Origin: JBAZOO01 sp041648735
GTDB taxonomy: Bacteria > Verrucomicrobiota > Lentisphaeria > Oligosphaerales > CAITYL01
Assembly: GCA_041648735.1 (NCBI GenBank)
Contig: JBAZOO010000003.1
Location: forward strand, 1 to 64,000
Reading direction: 5' to 3'
Length of the DNA stretch: 64,000 nucleotides
A model generated the notes under the pieces. The model did no database searches. It was given only the letters and a program-made list of their open reading frames with translations, and was not told the origin of the DNA. Of this stretch, positions 1-9,800 are shown in pieces (within the stretch, counting starts at the first letter, position 1; the number at the start of each line of letters is the position of its first letter). The translations under genes and the position numbers were made by a program.

Positions 1-1745
1 TGCGCGAGGCCAAGCTCGCCTGCCGGATCAAGCACGCCAATGTCATTGCCGTGATGGACGCGGAGCGCGACGGGAAGAGCGGGCTCTACTACATCGTCCA
101 GGAGTTCGTGGACGGCGGCACCGTGCGTGACCTGATGCGGAAGGGGCCGCTCACCGAGGCCCAGGCGCTGGACATCGCCATCGGCGTCACCGAAGCCCTG
201 GCCGCCGCCGCCGAGTTCGGCATCGTCCACCGCGACATCAAGCCGGAGAACATCATGCTCACCCGCAAAGGGGTGGTCAAGCTTGCCGACCTCGGCATCG
301 CCAAGGAGCAGTCGGAAACGGACACCGGTTTGACGCTGTCGCAGGTGATGATGGGCACGCCGGCCTACATGGCCCCCGAGCAGGCGCATGACGCCAAGAA
401 CGTCGATGCCCGGGCCGACCTCTACAGCCTCGGCGCCAGCCTCTACCACATGCTCTGCGGCGCCCCGCCCTACACCGGCGACACCGCCTACGCCGTGCTC
501 ACCAAGCTGGCCACCGAACCGCCGCCCGACCCGCGCGCCAAACGCCCGGACCTCTCCGAGCCCGTCGGCCGGCTGATCCAGCGGCTGATGGCGAAGAAGA
601 AGGAGGAGCGGCCGGCGAGCGCCCAGGAGCTGCTCACGGAACTGAAGGCGCTGCGGAATCCGCAGACCGCCGCGGGCGACTTGCAGAAGCTGGCCCAGGA
701 ACTGATCACCGAAATGCGCGCCGTCCGCGCCGCCACGGCGACCGGCGCCGCGCCAGGCGCCACCGTCGTCGCCACCCGGCAGCCCGGCCAGGCCGCTTCC
801 CGCCGGTTGCGTCCCGCCTGGTGGGGCGCCGCCGCCGCCGCCGGCCTCCTGCTCGCCACCGGCCTCCTGCTGATGCTGAAAAAACCGGCGGCGCCGCCGG
901 GCACGGCCGGCCCCGCCGCCCTGCCGCCGCCCGCCGCCGCCCCGGGCATCACCCCGCCGCCGGCGGCAACGCCCGCCCCCGCGGCACCCCCCCTCGCCAC
1001 GGTCACCTCGCCCGCGCCGCCGCCCGCGCCCGACCTGGCCAAGCTGCGCCAAACCGTGGACGGAATGCTGCGCAAGGCGCTGGCCGAGCAGGAGCTGGCT
1101 GATCCGCGGGTGACGAACATGCTGGACAACCCGGCGCGCTTCGTCAGCCAGAAGCTGAACGCCGTCGATCCCGTCCTGGTCACCCGCGAACTGGTCGAAA
1201 AGCGCGTGCCGATCCAGGACGTCTTCGCCCTGCTCGGCAAGCCCCGCGTCGGGGTCGAGATCGCCGAAACCGTAGTCGGCAAGGATGGCCTCGCCTCGCG
1301 TGACTCCAAGATTGACCGTTTCCGCACGGCGCTGAAGAAGGGCGTGGAGGAGAAGTACGGCCTCTTCATCGTCGATGTCACCGGTGAACGCGCCGCGCAG
1401 AAGCAGCAGTGCGACATCCTGATCACCGGCAACGTCGAGACCGCCTACTTCAACGAGGCGGTGCCGCCGGCGCTCGCCGAGCTGGGGGGCACCACCGCCC
1501 TGATCAGCTACAACACCGCCATCAAGGTCCGCTTCCTCAACGCCGTGACCAACCAGGACTTGGATTCGAGCGTGTACGACTTCGAGCCCAAGGGGGCGGA
1601 AAAGTACACCGGCAAATCCCAGGGCGACGCCATCCGGAACTCGATCCAAGGCGCCATTGACCAGGTCCTGCCCCAGTGGATGGAGAAGCTCGAATCCGGC
1701 TGGGTCAAGCTCCGGATCAAGGAGGAGGCGCCGCCCGGGCTGTAG
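1..1745 (+). CDS. Membrane-anchored Ser/Thr protein kinase, 5' end missing
   Basis: The reading frame enters from the left edge (first full codon at 3), so the N-terminus and the glycine-rich loop lie outside the window. Kinase motifs are clear: the catalytic loop HRDIKPEN, DLG in place of DFG, and an APE motif (APEQA). A Pro/Ala-rich juxtamembrane stretch and one membrane span (GLLLATGLLLMLKK) follow. The roughly 250-residue C-terminal part would then be extracytoplasmic; its pattern resembles FlgT/LPP20/CsgG-type domains, a weak match by eye. It probably senses or regulates an envelope process encoded by the genes that follow, the next of which starts 30 bp downstream. Kinase assignment is firm; substrate and C-terminal fold are inference. 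Confidence 0.9.
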   Translation, partial: REAKLACRIKHANVIAVMDAERDGKSGLYYIVQEFVDGGTVRDLMRKGPLTEAQALDIAIGVTEALAAAAEFGIVHRDIKPENIMLTRKGVVKLADLGIAKEQSETDTGLTLSQVMMGTPAYMAPEQAHDAKNVDARADLYSLGASLYHMLCGAPPYTGDTAYAVLTKLATEPPPDPRAKRPDLSEPVGRLIQRLMAKKKEERPASAQELLTELKALRNPQTAAGDLQKLAQELITEMRAVRAATATGAAPGATVVATRQPGQAASRRLRPAWWGAAAAAGLLLATGLLLMLKKPAAPPGTAGPAALPPPAAAPGITPPPAATPAPAAPPLATVTSPAPPPAPDLAKLRQTVDGMLRKALAEQELADPRVTNMLDNPARFVSQKLNAVDPVLVTRELVEKRVPIQDVFALLGKPRVGVEIAETVVGKDGLASRDSKIDRFRTALKKGVEEKYGLFIVDVTGERAAQKQQCDILITGNVETAYFNEAVPPALAELGGTTALISYNTAIKVRFLNAVTNQDLDSSVYDFEPKGAEKYTGKSQGDAIRNSIQGAIDQVLPQWMEKLESGWVKLRIKEEAPPGL

Positions 1746-1775
1746 CGCCGCCCCCCGATTCCACCTTCAATCCGC

Positions 1776-3596
1776 ATGAAACTGAAACTCTTCTTCGCCT
1801 TCCTCGCCCTTCTGCTGGCGGCAGCCCCGGCCGTTGCGGACTCCGCGGCGGCGCCAGCGGCGGCGCCCAAAGTCCTCCTGGTCGCCAGCGGCGAACTCCC
1901 GGGCACCGAGTTCAGCGCCGCCGACCGGGAAGCGGCCCGGCAGCACCTGGAGACGCTGCTCGGCCGGCAGCTCGCCGAGCAGTTCGGCTTGCGCCTGACC
2001 GACCCGGAGACGGTGGCCAAGGCCCGGGCCGACGCCGAGAAATGGGCCGTGCTCACCGGCGGCGACCTCGCCAGCCTCCGCCAGGCGCTCGCGGAATACC
2101 AGCCCGACTTTTTCATCCGCGCCAGCTTCCGCACCTCCGAACCGCGCCAGGAAAGCTTTGGCGACGCGGCGACCGGCATCTCCACCTTCTGGTCCTGCAC
2201 CGCCGACGTCACCTTGGAAATCCTGCCGCGGGGGGCCGCCGCCGCCTTCACCGTCGCCGCGCCCCCCATGACCACCCCCAAGAAGCGGCTGAAGCCGCTG
2301 GAGACGGCGCTGGTGGCGCTGGAGGAGGCCGCCGCCGGCCTGCCCGGCCGGTTGCGCGCCCGGCAGATCTTCGCGGCCCCGGAGACCGCGCCCAAGGCGG
2401 CGGCGACGCTGACGGGGAAAAAGGTCATCTTTGTCGTCAGCGGCACGCTCGACGGCACCGGGCTGCCGGACACGGCCAAGGCCCGGGCCGCGGCCCAAGT
2501 CGAAGCCGACCTCGCCGCCCGCCTCGCCCGCGCCTACGCGATCCAGCATTTCGAGGAGGAGGCCCTCGCCAAGGCACGGAAGAACGCCGAACAGTGGGCC
2601 GTGCTCACCGGCGGCGACGTGGACGCCGTCCGCGCCGCCCTGGAACCGTATGCGCTCGACTTCTGCCTGCGGGTGAAGTTCCACGCGCCGGCGCCGCTGG
2701 TCCGGGAGACGGCCGCGGGCCGCGTCTTCAGCGGCACGGCCCTGGTCTCCCTGGAGGTCATCAACCTGCGTGCCGCCCGCGGCACCAAGGCGCTGGTGGT
2801 GGAAAGCCCGCCCATGGGCACCAACGAGCACCCGGCCATCCTCGCCCTGGAACCGGCCAGTGCCGCCACCGCCGCCCTCGCCGATTGCGCCGACCGCATC
2901 CTCGACCGCCTCACCAGCGGCGGGGCACCGGCGACCGTCGCCGCCGCCGTGCCGCCCGTTGCGAAGTCCGCACGCCCCACGGTCGCCGTGCTCTGGGTCA
3001 GGCCGGAGTTCAAGGGATGGACGGTGCCGCGCAGCCGCCAGCCGGGGCTGGGCGCCAGGCACCAGCGGCAGGTCAATGAGTTCGTGCGCCAGGCCAAGGC
3101 CAGCGGCGAGATCGGCTTGCAGGTCAACGACTGGCTGGTGGAGGCGCTCGCCGCCGGCGGCGGCTTCGTGCCAGTGGAACGCTCCGGCCGGACGGCGGCG
3201 GAGATCGCCGGCCTCCGCAACAAGCTGCTCGAATGGCGCATGGCCGGCTGGGTCGGGGAAAAGCTCGGCTACAGCGACCCGGTGGCGGCGGCCCGCGCCG
3301 TGGCGGCGGAGTGGGGCGCCACGGCCCGGATCACCAAGATCGCCGAACCCCAGCCCGCCGCCGCCGCCGGCCCCTTCGCCAACGTCAGCCGGGCCGAACT
3401 CAAGGCCTGGGCGGAGGTGACCGTGACCGAGGCGCGGACTGGCCGCACCCTGACCGCCACCGGCGAAGGCACCGCCGCCCGCGAAGGCTGGGGCACCGGC
3501 GTGAGCTATGTGGCAGGGCTGAAGCTGGACCAAACCCTGCTGGGGCTGGCCATCCGCCAGGCGCTGCAGGAGGCCGCCGGCCGGCTCCAGCCCTGA
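1776..3596 (+). CDS. Secreted three-domain protein with CsgG-like C-terminus
   Basis: 606 residues with a signal peptide (hydrophobic core FFAFLALLLAAAPAVA). Residues about 30-200 and 210-380 are an internal duplication: both contain a VxSGxLxGT start and the string QWAVLTGGD or KWAVLTGGD. The last third (about 395-606) begins TVAVLWVRPEF and ends with a TGEGTAAREG...LAIRQAL pattern resembling CsgG/LPP20-type secreted proteins. It starts 30 bp after the kinase gene and is likely co-transcribed. No catalytic motif is seen, so a structural or scaffold role in the envelope is more likely than an enzyme. Function unknown; the duplication is seen directly and the CsgG relation is inferred. Confidence 0.75.
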   Translation: MKLKLFFAFLALLLAAAPAVADSAAAPAAAPKVLLVASGELPGTEFSAADREAARQHLETLLGRQLAEQFGLRLTDPETVAKARADAEKWAVLTGGDLASLRQALAEYQPDFFIRASFRTSEPRQESFGDAATGISTFWSCTADVTLEILPRGAAAAFTVAAPPMTTPKKRLKPLETALVALEEAAAGLPGRLRARQIFAAPETAPKAAATLTGKKVIFVVSGTLDGTGLPDTAKARAAAQVEADLAARLARAYAIQHFEEEALAKARKNAEQWAVLTGGDVDAVRAALEPYALDFCLRVKFHAPAPLVRETAAGRVFSGTALVSLEVINLRAARGTKALVVESPPMGTNEHPAILALEPASAATAALADCADRILDRLTSGGAPATVAAAVPPVAKSARPTVAVLWVRPEFKGWTVPRSRQPGLGARHQRQVNEFVRQAKASGEIGLQVNDWLVEALAAGGGFVPVERSGRTAAEIAGLRNKLLEWRMAGWVGEKLGYSDPVAAARAVAAEWGATARITKIAEPQPAAAAGPFANVSRAELKAWAEVTVTEARTGRTLTATGEGTAAREGWGTGVSYVAGLKLDQTLLGLAIRQALQEAAGRLQP

Positions 3597-3619
3597 CCCG
3601 GGATGAATTGTTTTTTTCT

Positions 3620-3648
3620 TTCGCAACTTGGGAAACAGCTTCTATAGT
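3620..3648 (+). promoter_or_regulatory. Putative promoter for the beta-barrel gene
   Basis: A TATAGT -10 box (3643-3648) lies 17 bp after a weak TTCGCA -35 box (3620-3625), about 86 bp upstream of the start at 3734, in a locally AT-rich intergenic stretch. The -10 hexamer matches other promoters in this window. Confidence 0.4.
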
Positions 3649-3733
3649 ACACGACAGTTGTGACGGTCGGCGCGCCGTTCCCGGAACTTCTTCCGGAGCC
3701 GGCAGCCGCCTTAAACGAGGAGATGGAGGCCCC

Positions 3734-4669
3734 ATGCTGAACAAGAAGTCCCGCCTGCTGAAGGCCCTGCCGGTTGCCGGGCTGCTGCTCGCACCCGCCG
3801 CGTTCGCCCAGTTGCCCCCGGAAGAGTATTATCACTCGGGCAGCTCCGGCGTGGGCAGCCTGGTCGACACCACCCAGATGGCCGGCGCCATCTCCCAGAG
3901 CGTGCTCACTCCCTTCTTCATGCCACAATTCCGGCGCGACGAGGAGCAGCCCACTACCCTGCTCTCCAGCGACTTCACCTTCAACAGCCTCCTCCGCTAT
4001 GAACGCCGCGACTTCAAGAAGCTCGACGACGTCTACTATGACCGCTACGGCCTGACCCTCCATGGCTCGTTCGAGGCGGCCGAAAAGCTGCCCATCGACA
4101 TCCTGATCCCAATCGACAACATCAACTATTCCGGCCCCGACGGCCTCCGCCCCTCCGACTACACCCGCCTCGGCCTGGCGGTCACCCCCCGCTACATGCT
4201 GATGAACCAGGCCGACCACGGCATTGACCTCGGCCTCGGCCTCGGCGGCCTCTACTACCATGACTTCGTCGAACATGGCGACGACCAGGACCGGGTCGGC
4301 CTCGCCCCGCTGGTCAGCCTGCGCAAGGACTTCGAGAGCTTCGCCGTGGCCGGCGGCGCCATGTTCCAGCGCGACTGGAACCTCTCGGGCGACGAGCACC
4401 CCAACGGCGAGTCCTACCTGGACACCGCCAAGGTCGGCTTCAACGTCGGCATCCCGCTCGGCGACCGGGTCGTGCTCAACACCCACTGCACCTACAACTA
4501 CCTCCTCGACATGCCCTCGGAAATTGACCCCGACTTCTTCACCGTCGGCGCCGGCCTGACCTGGCTGCTGCAGGACAATTGGACGCTCGACCTCAACGTC
4601 CAGACCGACTTGGACAGCAACGAGTACCGGAACTGGGAAGCCATGACCGGCCTCATCTGGAGCTTCTGA
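3734..4669 (+). CDS. Outer-membrane beta-barrel protein (predicted)
   Basis: 311 residues. The start is chosen at 3734 because it follows the purine-rich stretch GAGGAGATGGAGG and gives a classical signal peptide ending AFA-Q. The mature protein has alternating aromatic and polar residues, repeated Gly/Leu/Tyr-rich strand patterns (GLGLGGLYYHDF) and a terminal Phe (GLIWSF), the usual C-terminal signature for assembly of outer-membrane barrels. No enzymatic motif is visible. It sits between the kinase/CsgG-like pair and two lipoproteins and may be the barrel component of that envelope cassette. The exact family is not recognised. Confidence 0.7.
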   Translation: MLNKKSRLLKALPVAGLLLAPAAFAQLPPEEYYHSGSSGVGSLVDTTQMAGAISQSVLTPFFMPQFRRDEEQPTTLLSSDFTFNSLLRYERRDFKKLDDVYYDRYGLTLHGSFEAAEKLPIDILIPIDNINYSGPDGLRPSDYTRLGLAVTPRYMLMNQADHGIDLGLGLGGLYYHDFVEHGDDQDRVGLAPLVSLRKDFESFAVAGGAMFQRDWNLSGDEHPNGESYLDTAKVGFNVGIPLGDRVVLNTHCTYNYLLDMPSEIDPDFFTVGAGLTWLLQDNWTLDLNVQTDLDSNEYRNWEAMTGLIWSF

Positions 4670-4763
4670 CCCCGGCTGGGACGCCCACCCGTTCCGACGC
4701 GCCGCGGCGGCCGCTCCGCCCGGCGCGTCGTTTGCTTCCACCCCAACCGCAGGGAGATGATCC

Positions 4764-4952
4764 ATGCCAAACCTCCTCCTGGCACCCCTTGCCGCCAGCT
4801 TCCTGGCGCTCCTGACCGTCGCCGGCGGCTGTACCTGCCCCCGAAGCCAGCCACCCAGCCCGGAAGGGCAGAAACTGCTGCGCGGCGCCGGCGAGCAACG
4901 GCTCCACGAAGAGCTGCTCCGCCCCGCCGAGCCGCCCCCGCGCGCCCCGTGA
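4764..4952 (+). CDS. Small lipoprotein
   Basis: 62 residues with a hydrophobic N-terminus ending in a lipobox (VAGGC), so it should be lipid-modified at that cysteine. The short remainder is charged and Pro-rich. A GGGAG Shine-Dalgarno sequence precedes the ATG. It lies between the barrel gene and a larger lipoprotein on the same strand. No family recognised; such small lipoproteins often assist barrels or envelope complexes, which is only an inference here. Confidence 0.55.
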   Translation: MPNLLLAPLAASFLALLTVAGGCTCPRSQPPSPEGQKLLRGAGEQRLHEELLRPAEPPPRAP

Positions 4953-5002
4953 CCGGAACGAACCCGCCCCGCCAGCCATTCCCGGATCCGGATTCCGCCA
5001 CC

Positions 5003-5608
5003 ATGAACCGAACCACCGCCCGCCTGCCGCTCCTGGCGTTGCCCGTGCTGCTGCTCCTGGCCGGCTGCATGGGCGGCGAGCGCATCACCGGCGGCCCCGC
5101 TCCGATCCCGGCCCGGCCGGCGCTCACCGTCGCCGCGCCGCTGAGGGTCATGGTCATGCCGCTGGCCGTGGCGGCGCCCGCCGCCGCCGACGACGCCGAC
5201 CCCGGACTCGGCCAGTGGCTCACCGCCGAACTCGCCGCCGCCGTGGACGCCCGCCCCGCCCTCTTCCGCCGCGTCCCCCTCCCCACCGGCCCCGAAGCCG
5301 ACGAGGTCGTGCGCCAGACCGCCCGCCACGCCGCCGGCCTGCTGCCACCCGCGGCGTTTGCCCGCCTCCGCGGCTTCGGCGACGCCGACCGCTTCCTCTA
5401 CGGCCAGGCCCGCGTGGAACCCCGGACCACCCGCCGCCCCGGCAAGGCCGACCTCCACCAACACGCCGCCACCGTCACCCTCCGCCTGGTTGACGGCCAA
5501 ACCCTCACCTACACCCCCCTCACCGGCGAAGCGGCCGCCGCCGACCCGCGCCAGGCCCTGCGCCTCGCCCTCGCCGCCGCCCTCGCCCGCCTCGCCCCCA
5601 CCCCCTGA
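5003..5608 (+). CDS. Lipoprotein, possibly LpoB/CsgG-like
   Basis: 201 residues with a lipoprotein signal peptide (lipobox LAGC). The mature part starts with a beta-strand (LRVMVMPLAV) and contains the pattern DRFLYGQARVEP followed by strand-rich sequence and an amphipathic Ala/Leu C-terminal helix, the layout of LpoB/CsgG-type periplasmic lipoproteins. It closes the putative envelope cassette that starts with the kinase and is followed 37 bp later by fabI. Lipoprotein status is well supported; the fold is a guess from pattern only. Confidence 0.6.
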   Translation: MNRTTARLPLLALPVLLLLAGCMGGERITGGPAPIPARPALTVAAPLRVMVMPLAVAAPAAADDADPGLGQWLTAELAAAVDARPALFRRVPLPTGPEADEVVRQTARHAAGLLPPAAFARLRGFGDADRFLYGQARVEPRTTRRPGKADLHQHAATVTLRLVDGQTLTYTPLTGEAAAADPRQALRLALAAALARLAPTP

Positions 5609-5645
5609 TCTTTCCGCAACCACTTCCAACCCTGAACCTTGCGCC

Positions 5646-6452
5646 ATGAACCCCTCCCTCCTCGGCCTCGACGGCAAGACCGTCGCCATCATCGGCGTCG
5701 CCAACCGCCGCAGCGTCGCCTTCGCCATCCACAAGCTGCTCGCCGCCGCTGGCGCCCGCGTCGTCCACATCGTCCGGGACGCAGCGGTGGCCGCCACCGT
5801 CCGCCCGCTGCTGGACGATGCCCCCCTTTACACCTGCGACGTCGAAAAGGAGGAGGAGATCACCGCCCTCGCCGCCGACCTCGCCCGCGACGGGCACCGG
5901 CTCGACGGCTTCGTCCACTCCATCGCCTTCGCCAACTACCGCGACGGCCTGAAGCCGTTCCACGAAACCGGCCGCGCCGACTTCCTCCAGGCCATGGCCA
6001 TCTCCTGTTACTCCCTCATCGCCCTCGCCCGCGAACTGAAGCCGCTCTTCAACCCCGACGCCGCCATCGTCACGATGTCCATCTCCACGACGCGCATGGC
6101 CGCCGAGAGCTACGGCTACATGGGGCCAGTCAAGGCCGCGCTCGACTCCAGCGTCGTCTTCCTCGCCAAAAGCCTCAGCGCCGACAGCCGCATCCGGGTC
6201 AACGCCGTCGGCGCCGGCCTGCTCAAGACTTCCGCCTCCGCCGGCATTCCCGGCTACATTGACGCCTATCTCTTCGCGGAGAAGGCCATTCCGCGCAAGC
6301 AGCCCCTGCGCACCGAGGAAGCCGCCGCCGCCGCCCTCTTCCTCCTCAGCCCCCTCGCCTCCGGCATCAACGCCCAGACCGTGGTGGTTGATGCCGGCAT
6401 GGGCATCAACTACTTCGACCGCGAGATCGTCCGCAAGGTCGCCGCCCCATGA
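5646..6452 (+). CDS. fabI: Enoyl-[acyl-carrier-protein] reductase (NADH)
   Basis: 268 residues, a short-chain dehydrogenase/reductase of the FabI type catalysing the last reduction of each fatty-acid elongation cycle. The N-terminal nucleotide-binding segment has the FabI-type GVANRRSVAFAI pattern instead of a classical GxxxGxG. The catalytic pair fits Y156-x6-K163 (YGYMGPVK), in the same positions as the E. coli enzyme. The SISTTRMAAESY segment before it is a typical FabI loop. Its stop codon overlaps the start of acpS by 4 bp (ATGA), so the two fatty-acid genes are translationally coupled. Confidence 0.95.
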   Translation: MNPSLLGLDGKTVAIIGVANRRSVAFAIHKLLAAAGARVVHIVRDAAVAATVRPLLDDAPLYTCDVEKEEEITALAADLARDGHRLDGFVHSIAFANYRDGLKPFHETGRADFLQAMAISCYSLIALARELKPLFNPDAAIVTMSISTTRMAAESYGYMGPVKAALDSSVVFLAKSLSADSRIRVNAVGAGLLKTSASAGIPGYIDAYLFAEKAIPRKQPLRTEEAAAAALFLLSPLASGINAQTVVVDAGMGINYFDREIVRKVAAP

Positions 6453-6844
6453 TCCTCGGCACCGGCATCGACATCATCGAGGTGGCGCGGATCCGCCAGG
6501 CGCTGGAGCGGCACGGGGAGGCCTTTGTGCGGCGGGTCTTCACGCCGGCGGAAATCGCCCTCGCCCCCGCCGCCCCCGCCGCGGCGGCGGCCTTCTACGC
6601 CGGCCGCTGGGCCGCCAAGGAGGCGGTGGCGAAAACGCTCGGCACGGGGATCGGCGCCGCCTGCGCCTGGACCGACCTCCAAGTCCTGCGCCAACCCTCC
6701 GGCGCGCCGCGGCTGGAGCTGGCCGGCGCCGCGGCGGCGACCGCCCAGCGGCTCGCCATCGCCCGCATCCACCTCAGCATCAGCCATTTGAAGGAGACCG
6801 CCTGCGCCGTCGCCGTCGCCGAAGGTGCCACCGCCACCTCGTGA
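6449..6844 (+). CDS. acpS: Holo-[acyl-carrier-protein] synthase
   Basis: 131 residues, the usual AcpS length. It transfers phosphopantetheine from CoA to apo-ACP. The magnesium-binding D8 lies in the GTGIDIIEVARI motif and E58 in GRWAAKEAVAK; a HLSISH segment follows near the C-terminus. The start overlaps the fabI stop, giving a two-gene unit that supplies active ACP together with an elongation enzyme. It ends 23 bp before the convergent histidine kinase gene. Confidence 0.95.
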   Translation: MILGTGIDIIEVARIRQALERHGEAFVRRVFTPAEIALAPAAPAAAAAFYAGRWAAKEAVAKTLGTGIGAACAWTDLQVLRQPSGAPRLELAGAAAATAQRLAIARIHLSISHLKETACAVAVAEGATATS

Positions 6845-6867
6845 GCCCCCCGGCCACCGCCGCGCAT

Positions 6868-9800
6868 TCACGGGCCCGCCGGCCAGCGCGCAATGGCCGC
6901 GAGGAGATCCTGCCGTTGGAGCGGCTTGGTGAGATAGTCGTCCATCCCAGCCGCCAAGCAGAGTTCCATGTCGCTTTTCATGGCGCTGGCGGTCAGGGCG
7001 ACGATCGGGATGTGCCCGCCGGCCGCCCGCTCCTCTTCCCGGATGCGCTGGGTGGCCGTCACGCCGTCCATCTCCGGCATCTGCACATCCATGAGAATGA
7101 GGTCGAACGCCTCGCCACCCGGCGTGGCCAGGGCGGCCAGCACCTCCTTGCCATTGTTGGCCACCACGACCGCGTGCCCCACTTTCTCCAGCATGGCCAC
7201 GACGATCTTCTGGCTGACGGGATTGTCCTCGGCCAGAAGGACGCGGCGCGGACGCGCCGCCGCCCCCGGCTCCGCCGCCGCCGCCGGTGGCCCGACCGGC
7301 ACCGCCGCCGCCAGCCCCCAGGCCTCCTGGAGCGCCCTGAACAACGCCGCCTGCCGGATCGGCTTGGCCACGTGGCCCGCGATCCCCAGCTCCTGGCACC
7401 GGGCGGCTTCCACCTGCTGGCGGGCGGGAGAGGCGAACATCATCAGGATTGGCCCGCCGCCAAGCTCCGGGTTCCGCCGCAGCTCCGCCACCACCGCGAA
7501 GCCGTCCATTTCCGGCATGTTGGCATCAACGAGCGACAGGTCGAACTGGCTTCCAGCCTGCCTGGCCTGGGCCAGCTCGCGCAGCGCCGCCGGGCCACTT
7601 TCCGCCAGGACCGGCCGCAACTGCCAGCGCCGCAGCAGGTCGTCGAGGATGCGGCGGCTGGTCGCGTTGTCGTCCACAACCAGCACGGCGCGCCCCTGGA
7701 GCGCGACCGCCGCTTCCGGCACCACCCCCGCAGCCAGCCCCAGGCGCACGGTGAAGTGGAAGGTGCTGCCCTTGCCCAGCGTGCTCTCCACCCAGATCCG
7801 GCCGCCCATCAGCGCCACGAACCGGGATGAAATGGCCAGCCCCAGGCCGGTGCCGCCATGGCGGCGGGCGGGGGTCGCGTCACCCTGGTAGAAGGCCTGG
7901 AAAACCTGCCGCTGCTTCTCCGGCGGGATGCCGGCCCCGCTGTCGGCCACGGCAAAATGGAGTTCCACCGTCCCGGCCGCCGCCGCCGCCGTGGTTTCGG
8001 GCCAGACGGAGAGCAGCACCTCCCCGTGGTCGGTGAACTTGAGGGCATTCCCCACCAGATTCACGAGGATCTGGCGCAGCCGCCCCTGATCCCCCACCAC
8101 GGCCGTGGGGACCGTGGGCGCCAGATGGCAGGCCAGCTCCAGCCCCTTCTCCGCGGCGGCGGCCGCGAACAGCTCCAGGACAGCGTCGAGGGTGACGGCC
8201 AGGTCAAAAGGGGCCGCGGCCAGCAGGATCTTCCCCTCCTCGACCTTGGAAAAGTCGAGGATGTCATCAATCACGGCCAACAGCGATTCAGCGGAGGACT
8301 TCACTGCCAGGGCATACTCCCGCTGCTCCGGCGTCATCCCGGTCGTCAGCAGCAGTTCCGCCATCCCCAGCACCCCATGCATGGGGGTGCGGATTTCGTG
8401 GCTCATGTTGGCGAGGAAGACGCTTTTCTGCCGGTTGGCATCCTCCGCCGCCGCCTTTGCCTTGCGCAACGCCACCGCCGCCCGCTTCTGGTCGCTGATG
8501 TCAACAAAGGCCGCCAGCAGGTGTTGGCGCCCCCCAAGGTTGACCTTGGTGACCGTCTTCAGGATGGGCCGCCGCCCCCCGTCCGCGGCCAGCAGCACCC
8601 CCTCGCCGTCCGCCAGCGCCCGCCCCAAGGCGGTGGCCGGACACCGCCCCGGCTCGGCGGCAGCGAGAAAGCGGTGGCAAGGCGCGCCCACGACCTGGCC
8701 GCGGGCGGCGCCCAGAAGTTGGCAGGCCATGGGATTGGCATCGGCGATCAGCCGGCTCTCCGGATCAATGACCAGCAGCCCCGTCGGCATGGCGTCCATG
8801 ATCGTCCGCGGCCGCCCTTCGCTCTCGCGCAAGGCTTCCTCCATCCGCTTGCGTTCGCTGATGTCGCGGAAGAATCCCACCAGGCATTCCTCGCCCCCCA
8901 AGGAAATGGGGAAGGAATTGATGTCGGCATAGAAGACGCTGCCGTCCTTCCGCTTGACCGGAATCTCCTTCGCCAAGGCGAACTCGCCCCGGGCCAGCCT
9001 TTCAAACGTCTCCACCACGGCCGGCAGCTCCGCTTCCGGATGGATCGCCGTGACTTCAAGGGAGAGCAGCTCCGCCTCCCCATACCCCAGCATCTGGCAA
9101 ATCTTGGGGTTGCACAGGCGGAAGCGCTTTCCCTTCTGGCTCGCGACCAGGATCCCGTCCGCCGCATTGGCAAAAACGGACTCCAGCTTTCCCTCGGATT
9201 CCCGGAGGGCCAGCTCGGCCTGCTGGAGCGCGACGACCTTGGCGGCCAGCTCCGCGGCCCGCCGCCCCAGGCTGAGCAGATAGCCGGCCGTGAGCAAGGT
9301 CACCCCCACCCCGCCGGCGAGCAGCAGCCAGGCGCCCCGCACCCCGTTCGCTTCCAGGAAGGCGGGCGCCGGCGTGAACCGCAGCGTCCACGGGCGGCCG
9401 GGCAGCGCCAAAGTCTGGAAGGAGCAGTACGGTTGGATCGCGCGCCCGGGAGCCTCTGCCGGGGCCGCCGCCGGGCGCGTCCGCGAGCGATGGAAATGGA
9501 GGGTGCCGTCCCCGGCGGCGGCCTGGGCGTCCGTCACCAGGATGTCCAGCCCCAGCGGCGGCAGCCGGGCCAGGGTGCGCTCGACCATGTCCCCGGCCCG
9601 GAACACCGCCAACCCGAAGCCGGCCAGGTGGACGCGCCGCTCCTCGGGCGTGCCGGCCGGCAGTCCCGGGCTGTAGACCGGCCGGAAGATGAGGAAGCCG
9701 GCCTGCCGTTCCCGCTCCTGGACCAGGGTGATCGGGGGAGTGGCCACCAGCTCCCCGCTGTCGCGGGCCAGCTCCAGGGCTTGCCGCCGCAGCGGCTCCG

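Noticed and set aside
3506..5797. 763-codon antisense frame across three genes
   Set aside because: Gly/Glu/Val-rich repetitive translation, typical of GC-rich antisense frames; the plus-strand genes carry signal peptides and family motifs.
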